NCBI RefSeq assembly: GCF_018129065.1 | Contig: NZ_JAAEDM010000005.1 | Span: forward strand, 62,001-126,000 | Length of the DNA stretch: 64,000 nt | Source: Neoroseomonas soli | Lineage (GTDB): Bacteria; Pseudomonadota; Alphaproteobacteria; Acetobacterales; Acetobacteraceae | Direction of reading: 5' to 3' | Part shown: positions 53,551 through 63,106 of the stretch, one piece after another | Position numbering within the stretch: position 1 is the stretch's first letter | Layout of the letters: each line of letters starts with the position of its first letter | The notes under the pieces: model-generated | Told to the model about the DNA's origin: nothing | What the model saw: only the letters and a program-made list of their open reading frames with translations | Database searches by the model: none | Program-made: the position numbers and the translations under genes

Positions 53551-54090
53551 ATAGCCCGAGGTCCCATGCCCGCCACGCCGCCCACCAAGGACGGCCCGCG
53601 CATCAATGATGAAATCCGCGTTCCCCAGGTGCGCCTGATCGACCAGCACGGCGAGATGCAGGGCGTGATGACGGCGCGCGAGGCGCTGATCCGCGCCTAT
53701 GACGTCGGCCTCGACCTGGTGGAGATTTCGCCGAACGCGGTGCCGCCTGTCTGCAAGATTCTCGACTACGGCAAGTACAAGTACGAGCAGCAGAAGAAGG
53801 CGAACGAGGCGCGGAAGAAGCAGAAGGTCGTCGAGATCAAGGAAATCAAGGTCCGTCCGAACATCGACGACCACGACTACGATGTGAAGATGCGCCAGAT
53901 GAAGACCTTCATCTCGGAAGGCGACAAGGTGAAGGTGACGCTGCGGTTCCGTGGCCGCGAGATGGCGCACCAGGATCTTGGCGCGAAGGTGCTGGAGCGA
54001 ATCCGCAACGAGCTGATCGAAACCACCAAGGTCGAGCAGTTCCCGCGGATGGAGAACCGGCAGATGATCATGGTGCTGGCGCCGAAGTAG
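53551..54090 (+). CDS. infC: Translation initiation factor IF-3, probable AUA start
   Basis: 174 residues from the ATG at 53566, or 179 from an in-frame ATA at 53551. AGGAG at 53540-53544 is six bases before the ATA but 21 before the ATG, and translation from ATA gives A-R-G-P-M-P, like IF-3 starts in relatives. Non-AUG starts are how infC is autoregulated in Escherichia coli (AUU). Domains: N-terminal (G-P-R-I-N-D-E-I-R near 15-24, L-V-E-I-S-P), lysine-rich linker helix and C-terminal domain ([17 protein letters not shown]). It binds the 30S subunit and checks the start codon. Confidence 0.93.
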   Translation: MARGPMPATPPTKDGPRINDEIRVPQVRLIDQHGEMQGVMTAREALIRAYDVGLDLVEISPNAVPPVCKILDYGKYKYEQQKKANEARKKQKVVEIKEIKVRPNIDDHDYDVKMRQMKTFISEGDKVKVTLRFRGREMAHQDLGAKVLERIRNELIETTKVEQFPRMENRQMIMVLAPK

Positions 54091-54097
54091 GCCCGGA

Positions 54098-54451
54098 ATG
54101 GCTGACGCTCGAGGTTCTGAACCCAATCAGGCCGAAGGCGTCGCCCCTGCCAAGTCTGGCCCGGTCATGGTCGATGCGGCTGCGTGGGGCGCAGGCGACG
54201 AGGCTGCGCTCCGCGACGATCTTGCTGTCCGCCGCAGCAAATTGCTGGTGCCGATGGGGTTGGCAGGCCTGTTTGCTCTGTTTGGCCCGATGGCCGGGTG
54301 CGGCCAATTGGCCCGCGGCGACTGGCTTGAGGGTCTTGGAACCCTCGCTCTCTCCGCAGTCGCCATTCCGGCCTTCTTCTGGTTCCGAAGCGGCCGGGAG
54401 AGGTTGAAGGAAGAGCGCTCGAAGCCTGATCCTATGCCGCCGGCGGCCTGA
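54098..54451 (+). CDS. Hypothetical membrane protein
   Basis: 117 residues. A polar, acidic N-terminus (~1-45) is followed by two hydrophobic segments (L-L-V-P-M-G-L-A-G-L-F-A-L-F-G near 48-63 and L-G-T-L-A-L-S-A-V-A-I-P-A-F-F-W-F near 79-96). The tail is basic (R-S-G-R-E-R-L-K-E-E-R). No family was recognised. It starts seven bases after infC and its G+C is lower than that of infC or ffh. It is the first of three unassigned genes placed between thrS-infC and the ffh ribosomal operon. Confidence 0.65.
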   Translation: MADARGSEPNQAEGVAPAKSGPVMVDAAAWGAGDEAALRDDLAVRRSKLLVPMGLAGLFALFGPMAGCGQLARGDWLEGLGTLALSAVAIPAFFWFRSGRERLKEERSKPDPMPPAA

Positions 54452-54491
54452 GCGCCCCGCCTCCGGTTCGGGTTGGACCGCCGGCCAATCC

Positions 54492-54520
54492 TTGTCAGGA
54501 CTGCTGCCTTCCACCATACT
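54492..54520 (+). promoter_or_regulatory. Candidate promoter for the 54.5-55.9 kb gene pair
   Basis: TTGTCA (54492-54497) and CATACT (54515-54520) are spaced by 17 bases in an AT-richer stretch 27 bases before the ATG at 54547. The matches are five of six to the -35 and four of six to the -10 consensus. Confidence 0.4.
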
Positions 54521-54546
54521 TCGTGAGGTAACGGTGCAGTCGGGCC

Positions 54547-55239
54547 ATGTATTTGCGTGACGTGCGGATCGGCGCCGAATTCGGCGAAGCCTATGTCGCC
54601 GGCACAATTTCGGTCGCGCGATCTTCACGATTTGACGAACCGCAGCTTGTCTTGCCGCCGCATGACACGCTCGCGGTTAACTTCGATGATCGTGGCTATC
54701 TCGACATCCATCCGGTCGCTGACCCGCGACAACTCGATGACGGCCTCTTTTCGGCAGCCGATCTTGCGCCCCGTCTTCGCATTTGGGCGATTACCCGCGA
54801 GACGCTGGAAGAGTTGCCGACATTCACCGATGAGCCCTTTCTTTCGCTACGCCAGCCGGCTGGCGCCATGTGGAATCGGTTCTGCGCAGAATGGGACTCG
54901 TGGCAACCTCCGAAGGTGCCGCCCCCGCGCGGGCCGGGATGGCTGCCACTGGACGGCTGGGGGCCGCAGGAGCCCGGACCGATCTCGCAGCTCGTCGAGT
55001 CGCTTGAAGTCTCCGGCGGGACGGCTTCGGAAGGGCTTTGGCTCGTGATGTCGGGAACGCTTGGAGAGGTGATCGGGAACACCGTCGGACCGTTTGAAGG
55101 TAGCCTGCCACCGACCGGCCGGTTGACGGCGAAGCTCTGCATCCCGGTCGCCGCAGCAATGGCAAAAGGGTGGTTCGGGCTCATCCGTGCCCGCCGTTGG
55201 TGGCAAGTCGCAACACCGCCAAGGAAATGGGAAGCGTGA
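54547..55239 (+). CDS. Hypothetical protein (orphan, atypical composition)
   Basis: 230 residues, soluble, beta-rich and Trp-rich: I-S-V-A-R-S-S-R-F-D near 22, D-D-R-G-Y-L-D-I near 49, W-N-R-F-C-A-E-W-D-S-W near 110, then a Pro-rich linker with P-P-P-R-G-P-G-W-L-P. The C-terminus has a short hydrophobic stretch (I-P-V-A-A-A-M-A-K-G-W-F-G-L). No catalytic motif or family was recognised. Base composition is less GC-rich than the housekeeping genes around it. The following gene overlaps its end by four bases (GTGA), so the two are probably co-expressed and functionally linked, for instance as partner proteins. Confidence 0.6.
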   Translation: MYLRDVRIGAEFGEAYVAGTISVARSSRFDEPQLVLPPHDTLAVNFDDRGYLDIHPVADPRQLDDGLFSAADLAPRLRIWAITRETLEELPTFTDEPFLSLRQPAGAMWNRFCAEWDSWQPPKVPPPRGPGWLPLDGWGPQEPGPISQLVESLEVSGGTASEGLWLVMSGTLGEVIGNTVGPFEGSLPPTGRLTAKLCIPVAAAMAKGWFGLIRARRWWQVATPPRKWEA

Positions 55240-55862
55240 GAGGCGGAGGTCTTCAGATCACCGACCACGGTTACTTGGTGGTGCGGGGGCACATGGGCCT
55301 GACCGCAGGATCGGAAGCGGTTTTTACGCCCCGGCGCTCGCCGATCGCGACCTCTGAGGCTGAAATATTCCTGCTGTCATTGAGCAAGTATTCTTTGGGG
55401 TGCAGGCCAGGAAGCAGAGTCATTCGTGATCGGGATGGCTTCTTTCGTGAGCCACGCGATACTCGACTGAGAGACGTGCCGGAATTCTTCTTTAATGTTA
55501 TTGGGTCATATTTGATAAAGTCATTATTGAGGCGCGTCAGTTATGTTGATGTGGCGTGGGATGCGGCCTTCGTTGGCGAAGTTATAGTGGTTGGATACGA
55601 TATATTCGATACGAGGACGCTATTGTCGTTGAGATTGCGGGCCTCGCTCGGGAACGATGGGTTGGAATTGGAGCTATCTGGACGGATGGCGCCTCCACGC
55701 GAGATCCATCAATACACACCAGCGCCGAATGCTGACGGGTATCTGGTTACGTTATCGCTGCCTTGGAACGTTGTGATATTGCGAGATTTATCGAGTGGCA
55801 TCCGCCGACGTCGGATCGCCGACTGTAGCTTTGGCCCGAGCTTGACCTCCGGGGGAGCATAA
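55236..55862 (+). CDS. Hypothetical protein in AT-rich DNA (probable acquired gene)
   Basis: 208 residues if started at GTG 55236, which overlaps the previous stop by four bases and has AAGGA ten bases upstream; in-frame Mets at 55170 and 55227 are less well placed. The sequence is beta-rich with a central hydrophobic F-F-F-N-V-I-G-S-Y-L-I near 89 and I-V-V-G-Y-D-I-F-D near 125. No family was recognised. The DNA from 55480 to 55640 is strikingly AT-rich for this chromosome (for example TTTAATGTTATTGGG and TTTGATAAAGTCATTATTG), pointing to horizontal transfer. It ends about 145 bases before ffh. Confidence 0.6.
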   Translation: MRGGGLQITDHGYLVVRGHMGLTAGSEAVFTPRRSPIATSEAEIFLLSLSKYSLGCRPGSRVIRDRDGFFREPRDTRLRDVPEFFFNVIGSYLIKSLLRRVSYVDVAWDAAFVGEVIVVGYDIFDTRTLLSLRLRASLGNDGLELELSGRMAPPREIHQYTPAPNADGYLVTLSLPWNVVILRDLSSGIRRRRIADCSFGPSLTSGGA

Positions 55863-56007
55863 GCCTAAACGCCTGCTCCTCGGTTCGCCCTGAACCGTTG
55901 GTCCGGCCACTCATGGGCTGGGCTCCGCCGCTCCGCGAAGACTCGCGCAGCGGCGCAAAGCCTTTTGGGGCAACCGCAACGCTTTGAAGGACTGAACTGG
56001 CCGCCCG

Positions 56008-57393
56008 ATGTTCGAGGCATTGTCCAGCAAGCTGAACGGGGTCTTCGATCGGCTGCGCCGCCGCGGCGCGCTGTCGGAGGCCGACGTCACCGAGGCGCTG
56101 CGCGAGGTCCGCGTCGCGCTGCTGGAGGCCGACGTCGCGCTCCCGGTGGTCCGCGACCTGGTCAACAAGGTCCGCGAGCGCGCGGTGGGGCAGGAGGTGC
56201 TGCGCTCCGTCTCCCCCGCGCAGCAGGTCGTCAAGATCGTCAACGATGCGCTCGTCGAAGCGCTCGGCGGCGGCGAGGGCGATGACGGCAAGCGCGGCAT
56301 CGACCTGAACGCGCCGTCCCCGGTGCCGATCCTGATGGTCGGCCTGCAGGGCTCGGGCAAGACGACCACCTCGGGCAAGATCGCGCTGCGGCTGCGGACC
56401 AAGGACCGCAAGAAGGTCCTGCTCGCCTCGCTCGACGTGCATCGCCCGGCGGCGCAGTTGCAGTTGCAGACCCTGGCGCAGCAGGCGGAAGTCACCTCCC
56501 TGCCGATCGTGCCGGGCCAGACGCCGATCCAGATCGCCGCCCGCGCGATGGATGTCGGCCGGCGCGAACTCTACGACGTCGTCATCCTCGACACCGCCGG
56601 CCGCCTCGCCATCGACGAGGCGCTGATGGAGGAGGTGGCGCAGGTCAAGCTCGCCACCAACCCGCACGAGACGCTGCTGGTCGTGGACGCCATGACCGGC
56701 CAGGACGCGGTGAACACGGCCCGCGCCTTCCAGGACAAGGTCGGCGTCACCGGCATCGTCATGACGCGCATCGACGGCGATGCGCGCGGCGGTGCCGCGC
56801 TGTCCATGCGCGCGGTCACCGGCGCGCCGATCAAGCTGCTGGGCGCGGGCGAGAAGCTCGACGCGCTCGAGGACTTCCATCCGGACCGCATCGCCTCGCG
56901 CATCCTCGGCATGGGCGACATCGTCTCCCTGGTCGAGAAGGCCGCGGCGACGATCGACCAGGCCGAGGCCGAGAAGCTCGCGGCCCGGATGCAGAAGGGC
57001 AAGTTCACGCTGGAAGACTACGCGGCCCAGCTCAAGCAGATCGGCAAGATGGGCAGCCTGCAGGGCATCCTCGGGATGCTGCCGGGTGTCGGCAAGATCA
57101 AGCAGCAGTTGAACGACGCGAACCTGGATACCTCGATCCTGAAGCGTCAGGCCGCGATCATCGGCTCGATGACGGCGAAGGAGCGGCGTTTCCCGGATGT
57201 GATCAAGGCGTCGCGCAAGAAGCGCATCGCCGCCGGGTCCGGGACTTCGGTTCAGGAAGTGAACAAGCTGCTCAAGCAGTTCGACGACATGTCCGCGATG
57301 ATGAAGCGGATGAACAAGCTCGGCCAGAAGGGGCTGATGCGTGGCGGGCTCGCCGCGTTGCTCCCCGGGGCCGGAAACAAGCGACCATTCTAG
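56008..57393 (+). CDS. ffh: Signal recognition particle protein Ffh
   Basis: 461 residues with the N, G and M domains in order. The G domain (~100-295) shows G-L-Q-G-S-G-K-T-T near 113, D-V-H-R-P-A-A near 152, D-T-A-G-R near 194, and T-R-I-D-G-D-A-R-G-G-A-A near 251. The C-terminal methionine-rich M domain (~325-440) includes L-G-M-L-P-G-V-G-K. Ffh binds signal peptides of nascent membrane proteins together with 4.5S RNA and docks at FtsY. It heads the ffh-rpsP-rimM-trmD-rplS cluster, a conserved bacterial arrangement. Confidence 0.96.
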   Translation: MFEALSSKLNGVFDRLRRRGALSEADVTEALREVRVALLEADVALPVVRDLVNKVRERAVGQEVLRSVSPAQQVVKIVNDALVEALGGGEGDDGKRGIDLNAPSPVPILMVGLQGSGKTTTSGKIALRLRTKDRKKVLLASLDVHRPAAQLQLQTLAQQAEVTSLPIVPGQTPIQIAARAMDVGRRELYDVVILDTAGRLAIDEALMEEVAQVKLATNPHETLLVVDAMTGQDAVNTARAFQDKVGVTGIVMTRIDGDARGGAALSMRAVTGAPIKLLGAGEKLDALEDFHPDRIASRILGMGDIVSLVEKAAATIDQAEAEKLAARMQKGKFTLEDYAAQLKQIGKMGSLQGILGMLPGVGKIKQQLNDANLDTSILKRQAAIIGSMTAKERRFPDVIKASRKKRIAAGSGTSVQEVNKLLKQFDDMSAMMKRMNKLGQKGLMRGGLAALLPGAGNKRPF

Positions 57394-57417
57394 AGACGAA
57401 AGACGAAAGGAAGCCTC

Positions 57418-57753
57418 ATGGGCCTCAAGATCCGCCTCGCCCGCGCCGGTGCGAAGAAGCGCCCCTACTACCACATCGTGGTGGCCGACAGCCGTTCGCC
57501 GCGCGACGGCCGCTTCATCGAGGCCGTGGGCTCCTACAACCCGATGCTGCCGGCCGAGCACGCCGAGCGCATCCGCCTGAAGAACGAGCGCATCACCCAC
57601 TGGCTCAGCCAGGGCGCGGTGGCGACCGATCGCGTGGCGAAGTTCCTCGGCAAGGCCGGCCTCGCGCCGATGCCGGTGTTCGCCGAGCAGCCGAAGCAGT
57701 CCGCGCCGAAGAAGAAGGCGCAGGAGCGCGCCGCGGCCGCCGCGGCGGGCTGA
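57418..57753 (+). CDS. rpsP: 30S ribosomal protein S16
   Basis: 111 residues with the family start [20 protein letters not shown] and the second signature [14 protein letters not shown]. The last ~25 residues are an Ala/Lys-rich extension common in alphaproteobacterial S16. A good AAAGGAAG precedes the ATG. It lies 24 bases after ffh and 27 bases before rimM, so it is part of one operon. Confidence 0.96.
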   Translation: MGLKIRLARAGAKKRPYYHIVVADSRSPRDGRFIEAVGSYNPMLPAEHAERIRLKNERITHWLSQGAVATDRVAKFLGKAGLAPMPVFAEQPKQSAPKKKAQERAAAAAAG

Positions 57754-57780
57754 AGCATTCCGCGAACCGGGTGACGTGAC

Positions 57781-58350
57781 GTGGCGGTGAAGCGCGTATT
57801 GGTGGGCGAGATCGGCAGGCCGCATGGCGTGCGCGGCCTCGTGCGCCTGCGTGCCTTCACCGAGGATCCGGCCGCCATCGCCGCCTTTTCCCCGCTGACC
57901 GACGAATCCGGCACGCGGCGCTTCGCGATCACGCTCAAGGGTGGCGACATCGCCGCCGTTGAGGGTGTCGCCGACCGCGACGCGGCGCAGCGCCTGACCG
58001 GGACGAAGCTCTATGTCGAGCGCGACCGGCTGCCGGCGGCGGAGGAGGAGGAGTTCTACCTGACCGACCTGATCGGCCTCGCGGCCGTGACGGAGGGCGG
58101 GGAGAGCCTCGGCACGGTCCGCGCGGTGGAGGACCACGGCGCCGGCGCCTTCCTGATCGTGCATGGCGGGGCGCGCGAGCACCTGCTGCCCTTCACGAAG
58201 GCCGTGGTGCCGGTGGTGGACATCGCCGGCGGCCGCATCACCGTGGTGCCTCCGGGGGAGATCGTCGCGGCCCCGCCGCGCGGGACGAGCACGGCCCCGC
58301 CGCACGGGACGAACGTCGCCCCGCAGCCTGGGGAGGAGGACGCCGCATGA
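57781..58350 (+). CDS. rimM: Ribosome maturation factor RimM
   Basis: 189 residues, GTG start. The N-terminal half is the RimM beta-barrel ([13 protein letters not shown] near 9-21). The C-terminal half is a PRC-barrel (F-Y-L-T-D-L-I-G-L near 91, [12 protein letters not shown] near 137). The last 25 residues are a Pro/Gly/Thr-rich tail containing two similar A-P-P-x-G-T units, which is unusual but probably unstructured. RimM binds S19 and assists maturation of the 30S head. Its stop overlaps trmD (ATGA). Confidence 0.94.
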   Translation: MAVKRVLVGEIGRPHGVRGLVRLRAFTEDPAAIAAFSPLTDESGTRRFAITLKGGDIAAVEGVADRDAAQRLTGTKLYVERDRLPAAEEEEFYLTDLIGLAAVTEGGESLGTVRAVEDHGAGAFLIVHGGAREHLLPFTKAVVPVVDIAGGRITVVPPGEIVAAPPRGTSTAPPHGTNVAPQPGEEDAA

Positions 58351-59087
58351 CTTGGCGCGCCTCCGTTCTCACGCTTTTCCCGGAGATGTTTCCTGGCCCA
58401 CTCGGCCTGTCGCTCGCGGGGCGTGCGCTGCGCGACGGCCGGTGGTCCATCGACACGCACGACATCCGGTCCTTCGCCACCGACCGCCACCGCACGGTGG
58501 ACGACACGCCGGCCGGCGGCGGGGCAGGGATGGTGATGCGCCCGGACGTGCTCGACACGGCCATCGGGGGCGTGATGCCGGAAGGCGACGCCCGTCCGCT
58601 GGTCTACCTGACGCCGCGCGGGCGGCTGCTGGACCAGGCCATGGTCCGGTCGCTGGCCGAGGGACCGGGCTGCGTCCTGCTCTGCGGCCGCTACGAAGGC
58701 ATCGACCAGCGCGTCATCGAGGCGCGCGGCATGGTCGAGGTCTCGATCGGCGACTACGTGCTGAGCGGGGGCGAGACGGCGGCGCTGGTGCTGCTCGATG
58801 CCTGCGTGCGGCTGCTGCCGGGCGTCATGGGTGCCGCGGACAGCGCCGCGGAGGAAAGCCACGGCGCCGAAGGGCTGCTGGAATACCCGCACTACACCCG
58901 CCCGGCCGAATGGAAGGGCCGAGCCATCCCGGACGTACTGCTCTCCGGTCACCACGCCGAGATCGCGCGCTGGCGGCGGGCGGAGAGCGAGCGGATCACG
59001 AAGGAGCGCCGGCCCGACCTCTGGGCGCGGCACGAAGCGAAACAATGCGGGGCTGGGGGCATGGACGGCCACCCCGCCGCCGCCTAA
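58347..59087 (+). CDS. trmD: tRNA (guanine-N1)-methyltransferase TrmD
   Basis: 246 residues. The SPOUT trefoil-knot signatures are present: G-G-G-A-G-M-V-M near 56, [11 protein letters not shown] near 112, [10 protein letters not shown] near 135, and Y-T-R-P-A-E-W near 186. TrmD methylates G37 of tRNAs next to the anticodon and so prevents +1 frameshifting. The C-terminus carries a short Gly/Ala tail. It is translationally coupled to rimM and followed at 24 bases by rplS. Confidence 0.96.
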   Translation: MTWRASVLTLFPEMFPGPLGLSLAGRALRDGRWSIDTHDIRSFATDRHRTVDDTPAGGGAGMVMRPDVLDTAIGGVMPEGDARPLVYLTPRGRLLDQAMVRSLAEGPGCVLLCGRYEGIDQRVIEARGMVEVSIGDYVLSGGETAALVLLDACVRLLPGVMGAADSAAEESHGAEGLLEYPHYTRPAEWKGRAIPDVLLSGHHAEIARWRRAESERITKERRPDLWARHEAKQCGAGGMDGHPAAA

Positions 59088-59111
59088 AGGACTCAAGGAA
59101 AGGACATTGTC

Positions 59112-59513
59112 ATGAACCTTCTGGAGCAGTTCGAGGCCGAGCAGCTGTCTCGCCTCACCGCCGCCCGCGCCACGCCGGACTTCGCCCCGGGCGACACCGT
59201 CCGCGTGATGGTGAAGGTGCAGGAAGGCGAGCGCGTCCGCACCCAGGCCTATGAGGGCGTGGTGATCGCGCGCAGCAACAAGGGCGTGCAGAGCAACTTC
59301 ACGGTGCGCAAGCTCTCCTACGGCGAGGGCGTGGAGCGCGTCTTCCCGCTCTATTCCCCGAACGTGGCCGAGATCCAGGTGGTCCGCCGCGGCAAGGTGC
59401 GCCGCGCGAAGCTGTACTACCTGCGTGGCCGCACCGGTAAGTCGGCGCGCATCGCCGAGAAGCTGGGCGTGAAGGCGGAAGCGGCGAAGCCTGCCGCCAC
59501 GACCGAAGGCTAA
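59112..59513 (+). CDS. rplS: 50S ribosomal protein L19
   Basis: 133 residues. Family signatures: F-A-P-G-D-T-V-R-V near 25, [12 protein letters not shown] near 43-54, then [21 protein letters not shown], and the C-terminal [10 protein letters not shown]19 sits at the 30S-50S interface. A GC-rich hairpin follows nine bases after the stop and probably ends the operon. Confidence 0.96.
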   Translation: MNLLEQFEAEQLSRLTAARATPDFAPGDTVRVMVKVQEGERVRTQAYEGVVIARSNKGVQSNFTVRKLSYGEGVERVFPLYSPNVAEIQVVRRGKVRRAKLYYLRGRTGKSARIAEKLGVKAEAAKPAATTEG

Positions 59514-59522
59514 CCATATAAG

Positions 59523-59547
59523 GGGCGCCGCGGACCGCGCGGCGCCC
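59523..59547 (+). terminator. GC-rich hairpin after rplS, possible terminator
   Basis: Arms GGGCGCCGC (59523-59531) and GCGGCGCCC (59539-59547) are exactly complementary over nine bases with a 7-base loop. No T-run follows, so intrinsic termination would be weak, but the position right after the ribosomal operon and before leuC fits a partial terminator or attenuator. Confidence 0.5.
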
Positions 59548-59572
59548 TGGACTGATCTACCGGGAGAAAGCG

Positions 59573-61003
59573 ATGTCAGCGCAGAAGCCGCGCACTTTGT
59601 TCGACAAGATCTGGGATGCCCACGTCGTCGAGACGCTCCCGGACGGCACGGCGCTGCTCTACATCGACCTCCATCTCACCCATGAAGTGACGACGCCGCA
59701 GGCCTTCGACGGCCTGCGGGCGGCTGGCCGCAAGATCCGCCGCCCCGAGGCGACGCTCGGCGTGATCGACCACAACATCGCGACCGACGCTTCCCGCTAC
59801 ACGGGCATCGTCGATCCCGAGAGCCGGCTGCAGGTCGAGACGCTCGAGAAGAACGCCGCCGAGTTCGGCATGCCGCTGATCCCGCTGCTCGATGAGCGGC
59901 AGGGCATCGTGCACGTGATCGGTCCGGAACTCGGCCGGTCTCTGCCGGGCATGACGATCGTCTGCGGCGACAGCCACACCTCGACGCATGGCGCGATGGG
60001 CGCGCTGGCCTTCGGCATCGGCACGTCGGAGGTCGAGCACGTGCTCGCCACCCAGACGCTGCTGCAGAAGCCGGCCAAGAACATGCGCATCAGCGTGGAC
60101 GGCAACCTGGCCTTCGGTTGCAGCGCGAAGGACATCGTGCTGGCCATCATCGGCAGGATCGGCACGGCGGGCGGCACGGGCCACGTCATCGAATATGCGG
60201 GCGATGCGATCCGTGCCCTCGACATGGCCGGCCGCATGACGGTCTGCAACATGTCGATCGAGGGCGGCGCGCGCGCCGGCATGGTGGCCCCCGACCAGAC
60301 CACCTACGACTATATCGCGAAGACGCCGAATGGGCCGAAGGGTGCCGCGCTGGCGCGCGCAATGGAGTGGTGGAAGACGCTGCCGTCCGACGCCGCGGCG
60401 CATTTCGACACTGAACTGCGCCTCGATGCCCATGCCATCGCCCCGCAGGTCACCTGGGGCACGAACCCCGAGGCCGTGCTGCCGATCACCGGCGTGGTGC
60501 CGAACCCCGCGGACGTGGCCGACGAGGCGAAGCGCACGCAGATGGAGCGCATGGTCCAGTACATGGGCCTGACGCCGGGCCAGCGGCTGCAGGACCTGAA
60601 GGTGGACGTCGTCTTCATCGGCTCCTGCACCAATTCGCGCATCGAGGACATCCGCGCCGCCGCGGCCATCGCCAAGGGCCGCAAGGTCGCCGACGGCGTG
60701 CGCGCCATGGTCGTGCCTGGCTCGGGCCTGGTGAAGAAGCAGGCGGAGGCCGAAGGCCTTGACCGCGTCCTGCGCGAAGCGGGCTTCGAGTGGCGCGAGG
60801 CCGGGTGCTCCATGTGCCTCGGCATGAACCCGGACAAGCTCACGCCGGGCCAGCGTTCGGCCAGCACGTCCAACCGCAACTTCGAAGGCCGCCAGGGCCC
60901 CGGCGGGCGCACCCATCTGCTGTCCCCGGCCATGGCCGCCGCCGCCGCGGTGGCGGGCCACCTCGCCGATGTCCGCGACTATCAGCCGAAGGAGACCGTG
61001 TGA
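59573..61003 (+). CDS. leuC: 3-isopropylmalate dehydratase large subunit
   Basis: 476 residues, the usual length. Aconitase-type Fe-S enzyme: N-terminal [10 protein letters not shown], then [10 protein letters not shown] near 133. The cluster ligands are in G-S-C-T-N-S-R near 350 and C-S-M-C-L-G-M-N-P near 411-421. With LeuD it isomerises 2-isopropylmalate to 3-isopropylmalate in leucine biosynthesis. GGGAGAAAG precedes the ATG. Its stop shares one base with the leuD ATG. Confidence 0.95.
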   Translation: MSAQKPRTLFDKIWDAHVVETLPDGTALLYIDLHLTHEVTTPQAFDGLRAAGRKIRRPEATLGVIDHNIATDASRYTGIVDPESRLQVETLEKNAAEFGMPLIPLLDERQGIVHVIGPELGRSLPGMTIVCGDSHTSTHGAMGALAFGIGTSEVEHVLATQTLLQKPAKNMRISVDGNLAFGCSAKDIVLAIIGRIGTAGGTGHVIEYAGDAIRALDMAGRMTVCNMSIEGGARAGMVAPDQTTYDYIAKTPNGPKGAALARAMEWWKTLPSDAAAHFDTELRLDAHAIAPQVTWGTNPEAVLPITGVVPNPADVADEAKRTQMERMVQYMGLTPGQRLQDLKVDVVFIGSCTNSRIEDIRAAAAIAKGRKVADGVRAMVVPGSGLVKKQAEAEGLDRVLREAGFEWREAGCSMCLGMNPDKLTPGQRSASTSNRNFEGRQGPGGRTHLLSPAMAAAAAVAGHLADVRDYQPKETV

Positions 61004-61614
61004 TGCAGGCCTTCACGACGCTGACCGGCATCGCCGCGCCGCTTCCGAAGGCGAATGTCGACACGGACCAGATCATCCCGGCGCGCTTCCTGAAGTCGAT
61101 CTCGCGCCTCGGCTTCGGGAAGAACCTCTTCGCCAACTTCCGCTACAAGGAAGACGGCTCGGAGAACCCGGATTTCGTCCTGAACCAGGAACCCTACCGC
61201 AAGGCCGAGGTCCTCATCGCCTTCGAGAATTTCGGCTGCGGCTCCTCGCGTGAGCACGCGCCCTGGGCGCTGCTCGACTTCGGCATCCGCTGCGTCATCG
61301 CGCCGGACTTCGCCGACATCTTCCACAACAACTGCTTCAAGAACGGCGTCCTGCCGGTGCGGCTTCCGAAGGAAGTCTGCGCGCAACTGATGGAAGACGC
61401 GAAGCTCGGCGCCAATGCCCGTATCACCGTCGACCTCGAGCGCGAAGTGGTGGTGCGCCCGAACGGGCAGGAGATCGCCTTCAAGATCGACCCGCTGCGT
61501 CGGCACCTGCTGCTGAACGGCCTCGACGACATCGGCCAGACGATGCAGCACGCGCCCGCCATCGATTCCTTCGAGGCGAAGCAGAAGGCCGCCCAGCCCT
61601 GGCTCTACGCCTGA
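61003..61614 (+). CDS. leuD: 3-isopropylmalate dehydratase small subunit
   Basis: 203 residues from ATG 61003, with AAGGAG eight bases upstream; the frame is open earlier only as shadow of leuC. Signatures: [14 protein letters not shown] near 19-32 and [16 protein letters not shown] near 70-85. It completes the active site of LeuC. The leuB gene follows after 67 bases. Confidence 0.95.
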   Translation: MQAFTTLTGIAAPLPKANVDTDQIIPARFLKSISRLGFGKNLFANFRYKEDGSENPDFVLNQEPYRKAEVLIAFENFGCGSSREHAPWALLDFGIRCVIAPDFADIFHNNCFKNGVLPVRLPKEVCAQLMEDAKLGANARITVDLEREVVVRPNGQEIAFKIDPLRRHLLLNGLDDIGQTMQHAPAIDSFEAKQKAAQPWLYA

Positions 61615-61681
61615 CCTGACTCACCCCCGGGTGGTGCCCTCCCGGGGCGCCTCCCCTGACTTCCAGGAGACGTCCCGAGAG

Positions 61682-62797
61682 ATGCCGTCCAACAAGAAAC
61701 TTCTCATCCTGCCCGGCGACGGGATCGGCCCCGAGGTGGTGCGCGAAGTCCGTCGTGTCATCGACTGGATGGACCGCCGCCGCGCCGTGACCTTCGAGAT
61801 CGATGAAGGCCTGGTCGGCGGCTCGGCGATCGACGTCGAGGGCACGCCCTGCTCCGATGCGACCGTCGCCAAGGCGAAGTCGGCTGATGCGGTGCTGTTC
61901 GGCTCCGTCGGCGGCCCGAAGTGGGACAGCCTGCCCTTCGAGCAGCGTCCCGAGCTCGGCATCCTGCGCCTGCGCAAGGACCTCGGCCTCTTCGCGAACC
62001 TGCGCCCGGCGCTGGTGATGGACCCGCTGGTGGACGCTTCCTCGCTGAAGCCGGACATCGTGCGCGGCGTGGACATCATGGTCGTCCGCGAATCGACGGG
62101 CGGCGTCTATTTCGGTGAGCCGCGCGGCGTCGAGACGCTGCCCGACGGCAAGCGCCGCGGCTTCGACACCGACGTCTACCATGAGGACGAGATCGCCCGC
62201 GTCGCACGCGTCGCCTTCGACCTGGCGCGCAAGCGCCGCGGCAAGGTGACATCCGTCGAGAAGGCGAACGTCATGCAGTCCGGCCGCCTGTGGCGCGCCG
62301 TCGTCGGCGAGATCCACAAGGCCGAATACGCGGACGTGCAGCTCGAGAACATGTACGCCGACAACTGCGCGATGCAGCTTTGCAGCCGCCCGAAGCAGTT
62401 CGACGTCATCCTCGGCAACAACCTGTTCGGCGACGTGCTGTCGGACCTGGCGGCGGCGCTGACGGGCTCGCTCGGCATGCTGCCCTCCGCGACGCTCGGC
62501 GCGGTGGACCCCACCACCGGCAAGCGCCACGCGCTCTACGAGCCGATCCACGGCTCCGCGCCCGACATCGCGGGCAAGGGAATCGCGAACCCGCTCGCGC
62601 AGATCCTCTCCTTCGCCATGCTGCTGCGCTGGTCCTTCGGCATGGAGGAAGACGCGGCCCTGGTCGAGCAGGCGGTGGGCAAGGTGCTCGCCGGCGGCCT
62701 GCGCACGGCGGACATCATGCAGCCCGGCATGGCCCGCGTCGGCACGACCGTGATGGGCGAGGCCGTGGTGCGCGAACTCGACAAGCTCTCCGCCTGA
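61682..62797 (+). CDS. leuB: 3-isopropylmalate dehydrogenase
   Basis: 371 residues from ATG 61682, which gives the usual start [15 protein letters not shown]. The active site shows [10 protein letters not shown] near 137 and the Lys in K-A-N-V-M near 195. The Asp cluster lies in Y-A-D-N-C-A near 223, and the NAD-binding [11 protein letters not shown] near 285. It oxidises and decarboxylates 3-isopropylmalate to 2-oxoisocaproate. leuC, leuD and leuB form one leucine operon. Confidence 0.95.
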   Translation: MPSNKKLLILPGDGIGPEVVREVRRVIDWMDRRRAVTFEIDEGLVGGSAIDVEGTPCSDATVAKAKSADAVLFGSVGGPKWDSLPFEQRPELGILRLRKDLGLFANLRPALVMDPLVDASSLKPDIVRGVDIMVVRESTGGVYFGEPRGVETLPDGKRRGFDTDVYHEDEIARVARVAFDLARKRRGKVTSVEKANVMQSGRLWRAVVGEIHKAEYADVQLENMYADNCAMQLCSRPKQFDVILGNNLFGDVLSDLAAALTGSLGMLPSATLGAVDPTTGKRHALYEPIHGSAPDIAGKGIANPLAQILSFAMLLRWSFGMEEDAALVEQAVGKVLAGGLRTADIMQPGMARVGTTVMGEAVVRELDKLSA

Positions 62798-63106
62798 ACC
62801 CTGGAGGGGGCGCATAGTCGCCCCTTCCCGACCGGCGGCCCCGACGGCATTCCCGCTCGGGGCGCGTCCGGTGTCCGCTTTGTTGATGCGCCCCGGCGCC
62901 CATTTCACCGAGGGGTAGGGTCCGCGCCGATCGGCCAGCGCGCGCGTCGGATTCCGCGTGACAGCCGGACGTGTCGGCATCAAATTGAATCAACGCCGTT
63001 CTTCCGGTCCCGTTTTGCGTCGCGTGGTTCGACGCCAGGCACTTGCGAGCAATTTGCCGTCGGCCCATCGCCCCAGGGCGTGGCCGTGCCAGAGGGAGGG
63101 AGCACC
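62798..63106. other. Spacer after leuB with a hairpin
   Basis: About 310 bases. Near its start GGGGCG (62807-62812) and CGCCCC (62819-62824) form a 6-bp hairpin followed by TT, a weak terminator for leuB. The remainder is GC-rich with no convincing ORF. The last 20 bases contain GAGGGAGGGAG, the ribosome-binding site of the next gene. Confidence 0.5.

Noticed and set aside
55747-58305. 852-codon - strand frame over ffh, rpsP and rimM
   Set aside because: Antisense to three conserved housekeeping genes and without any motif.
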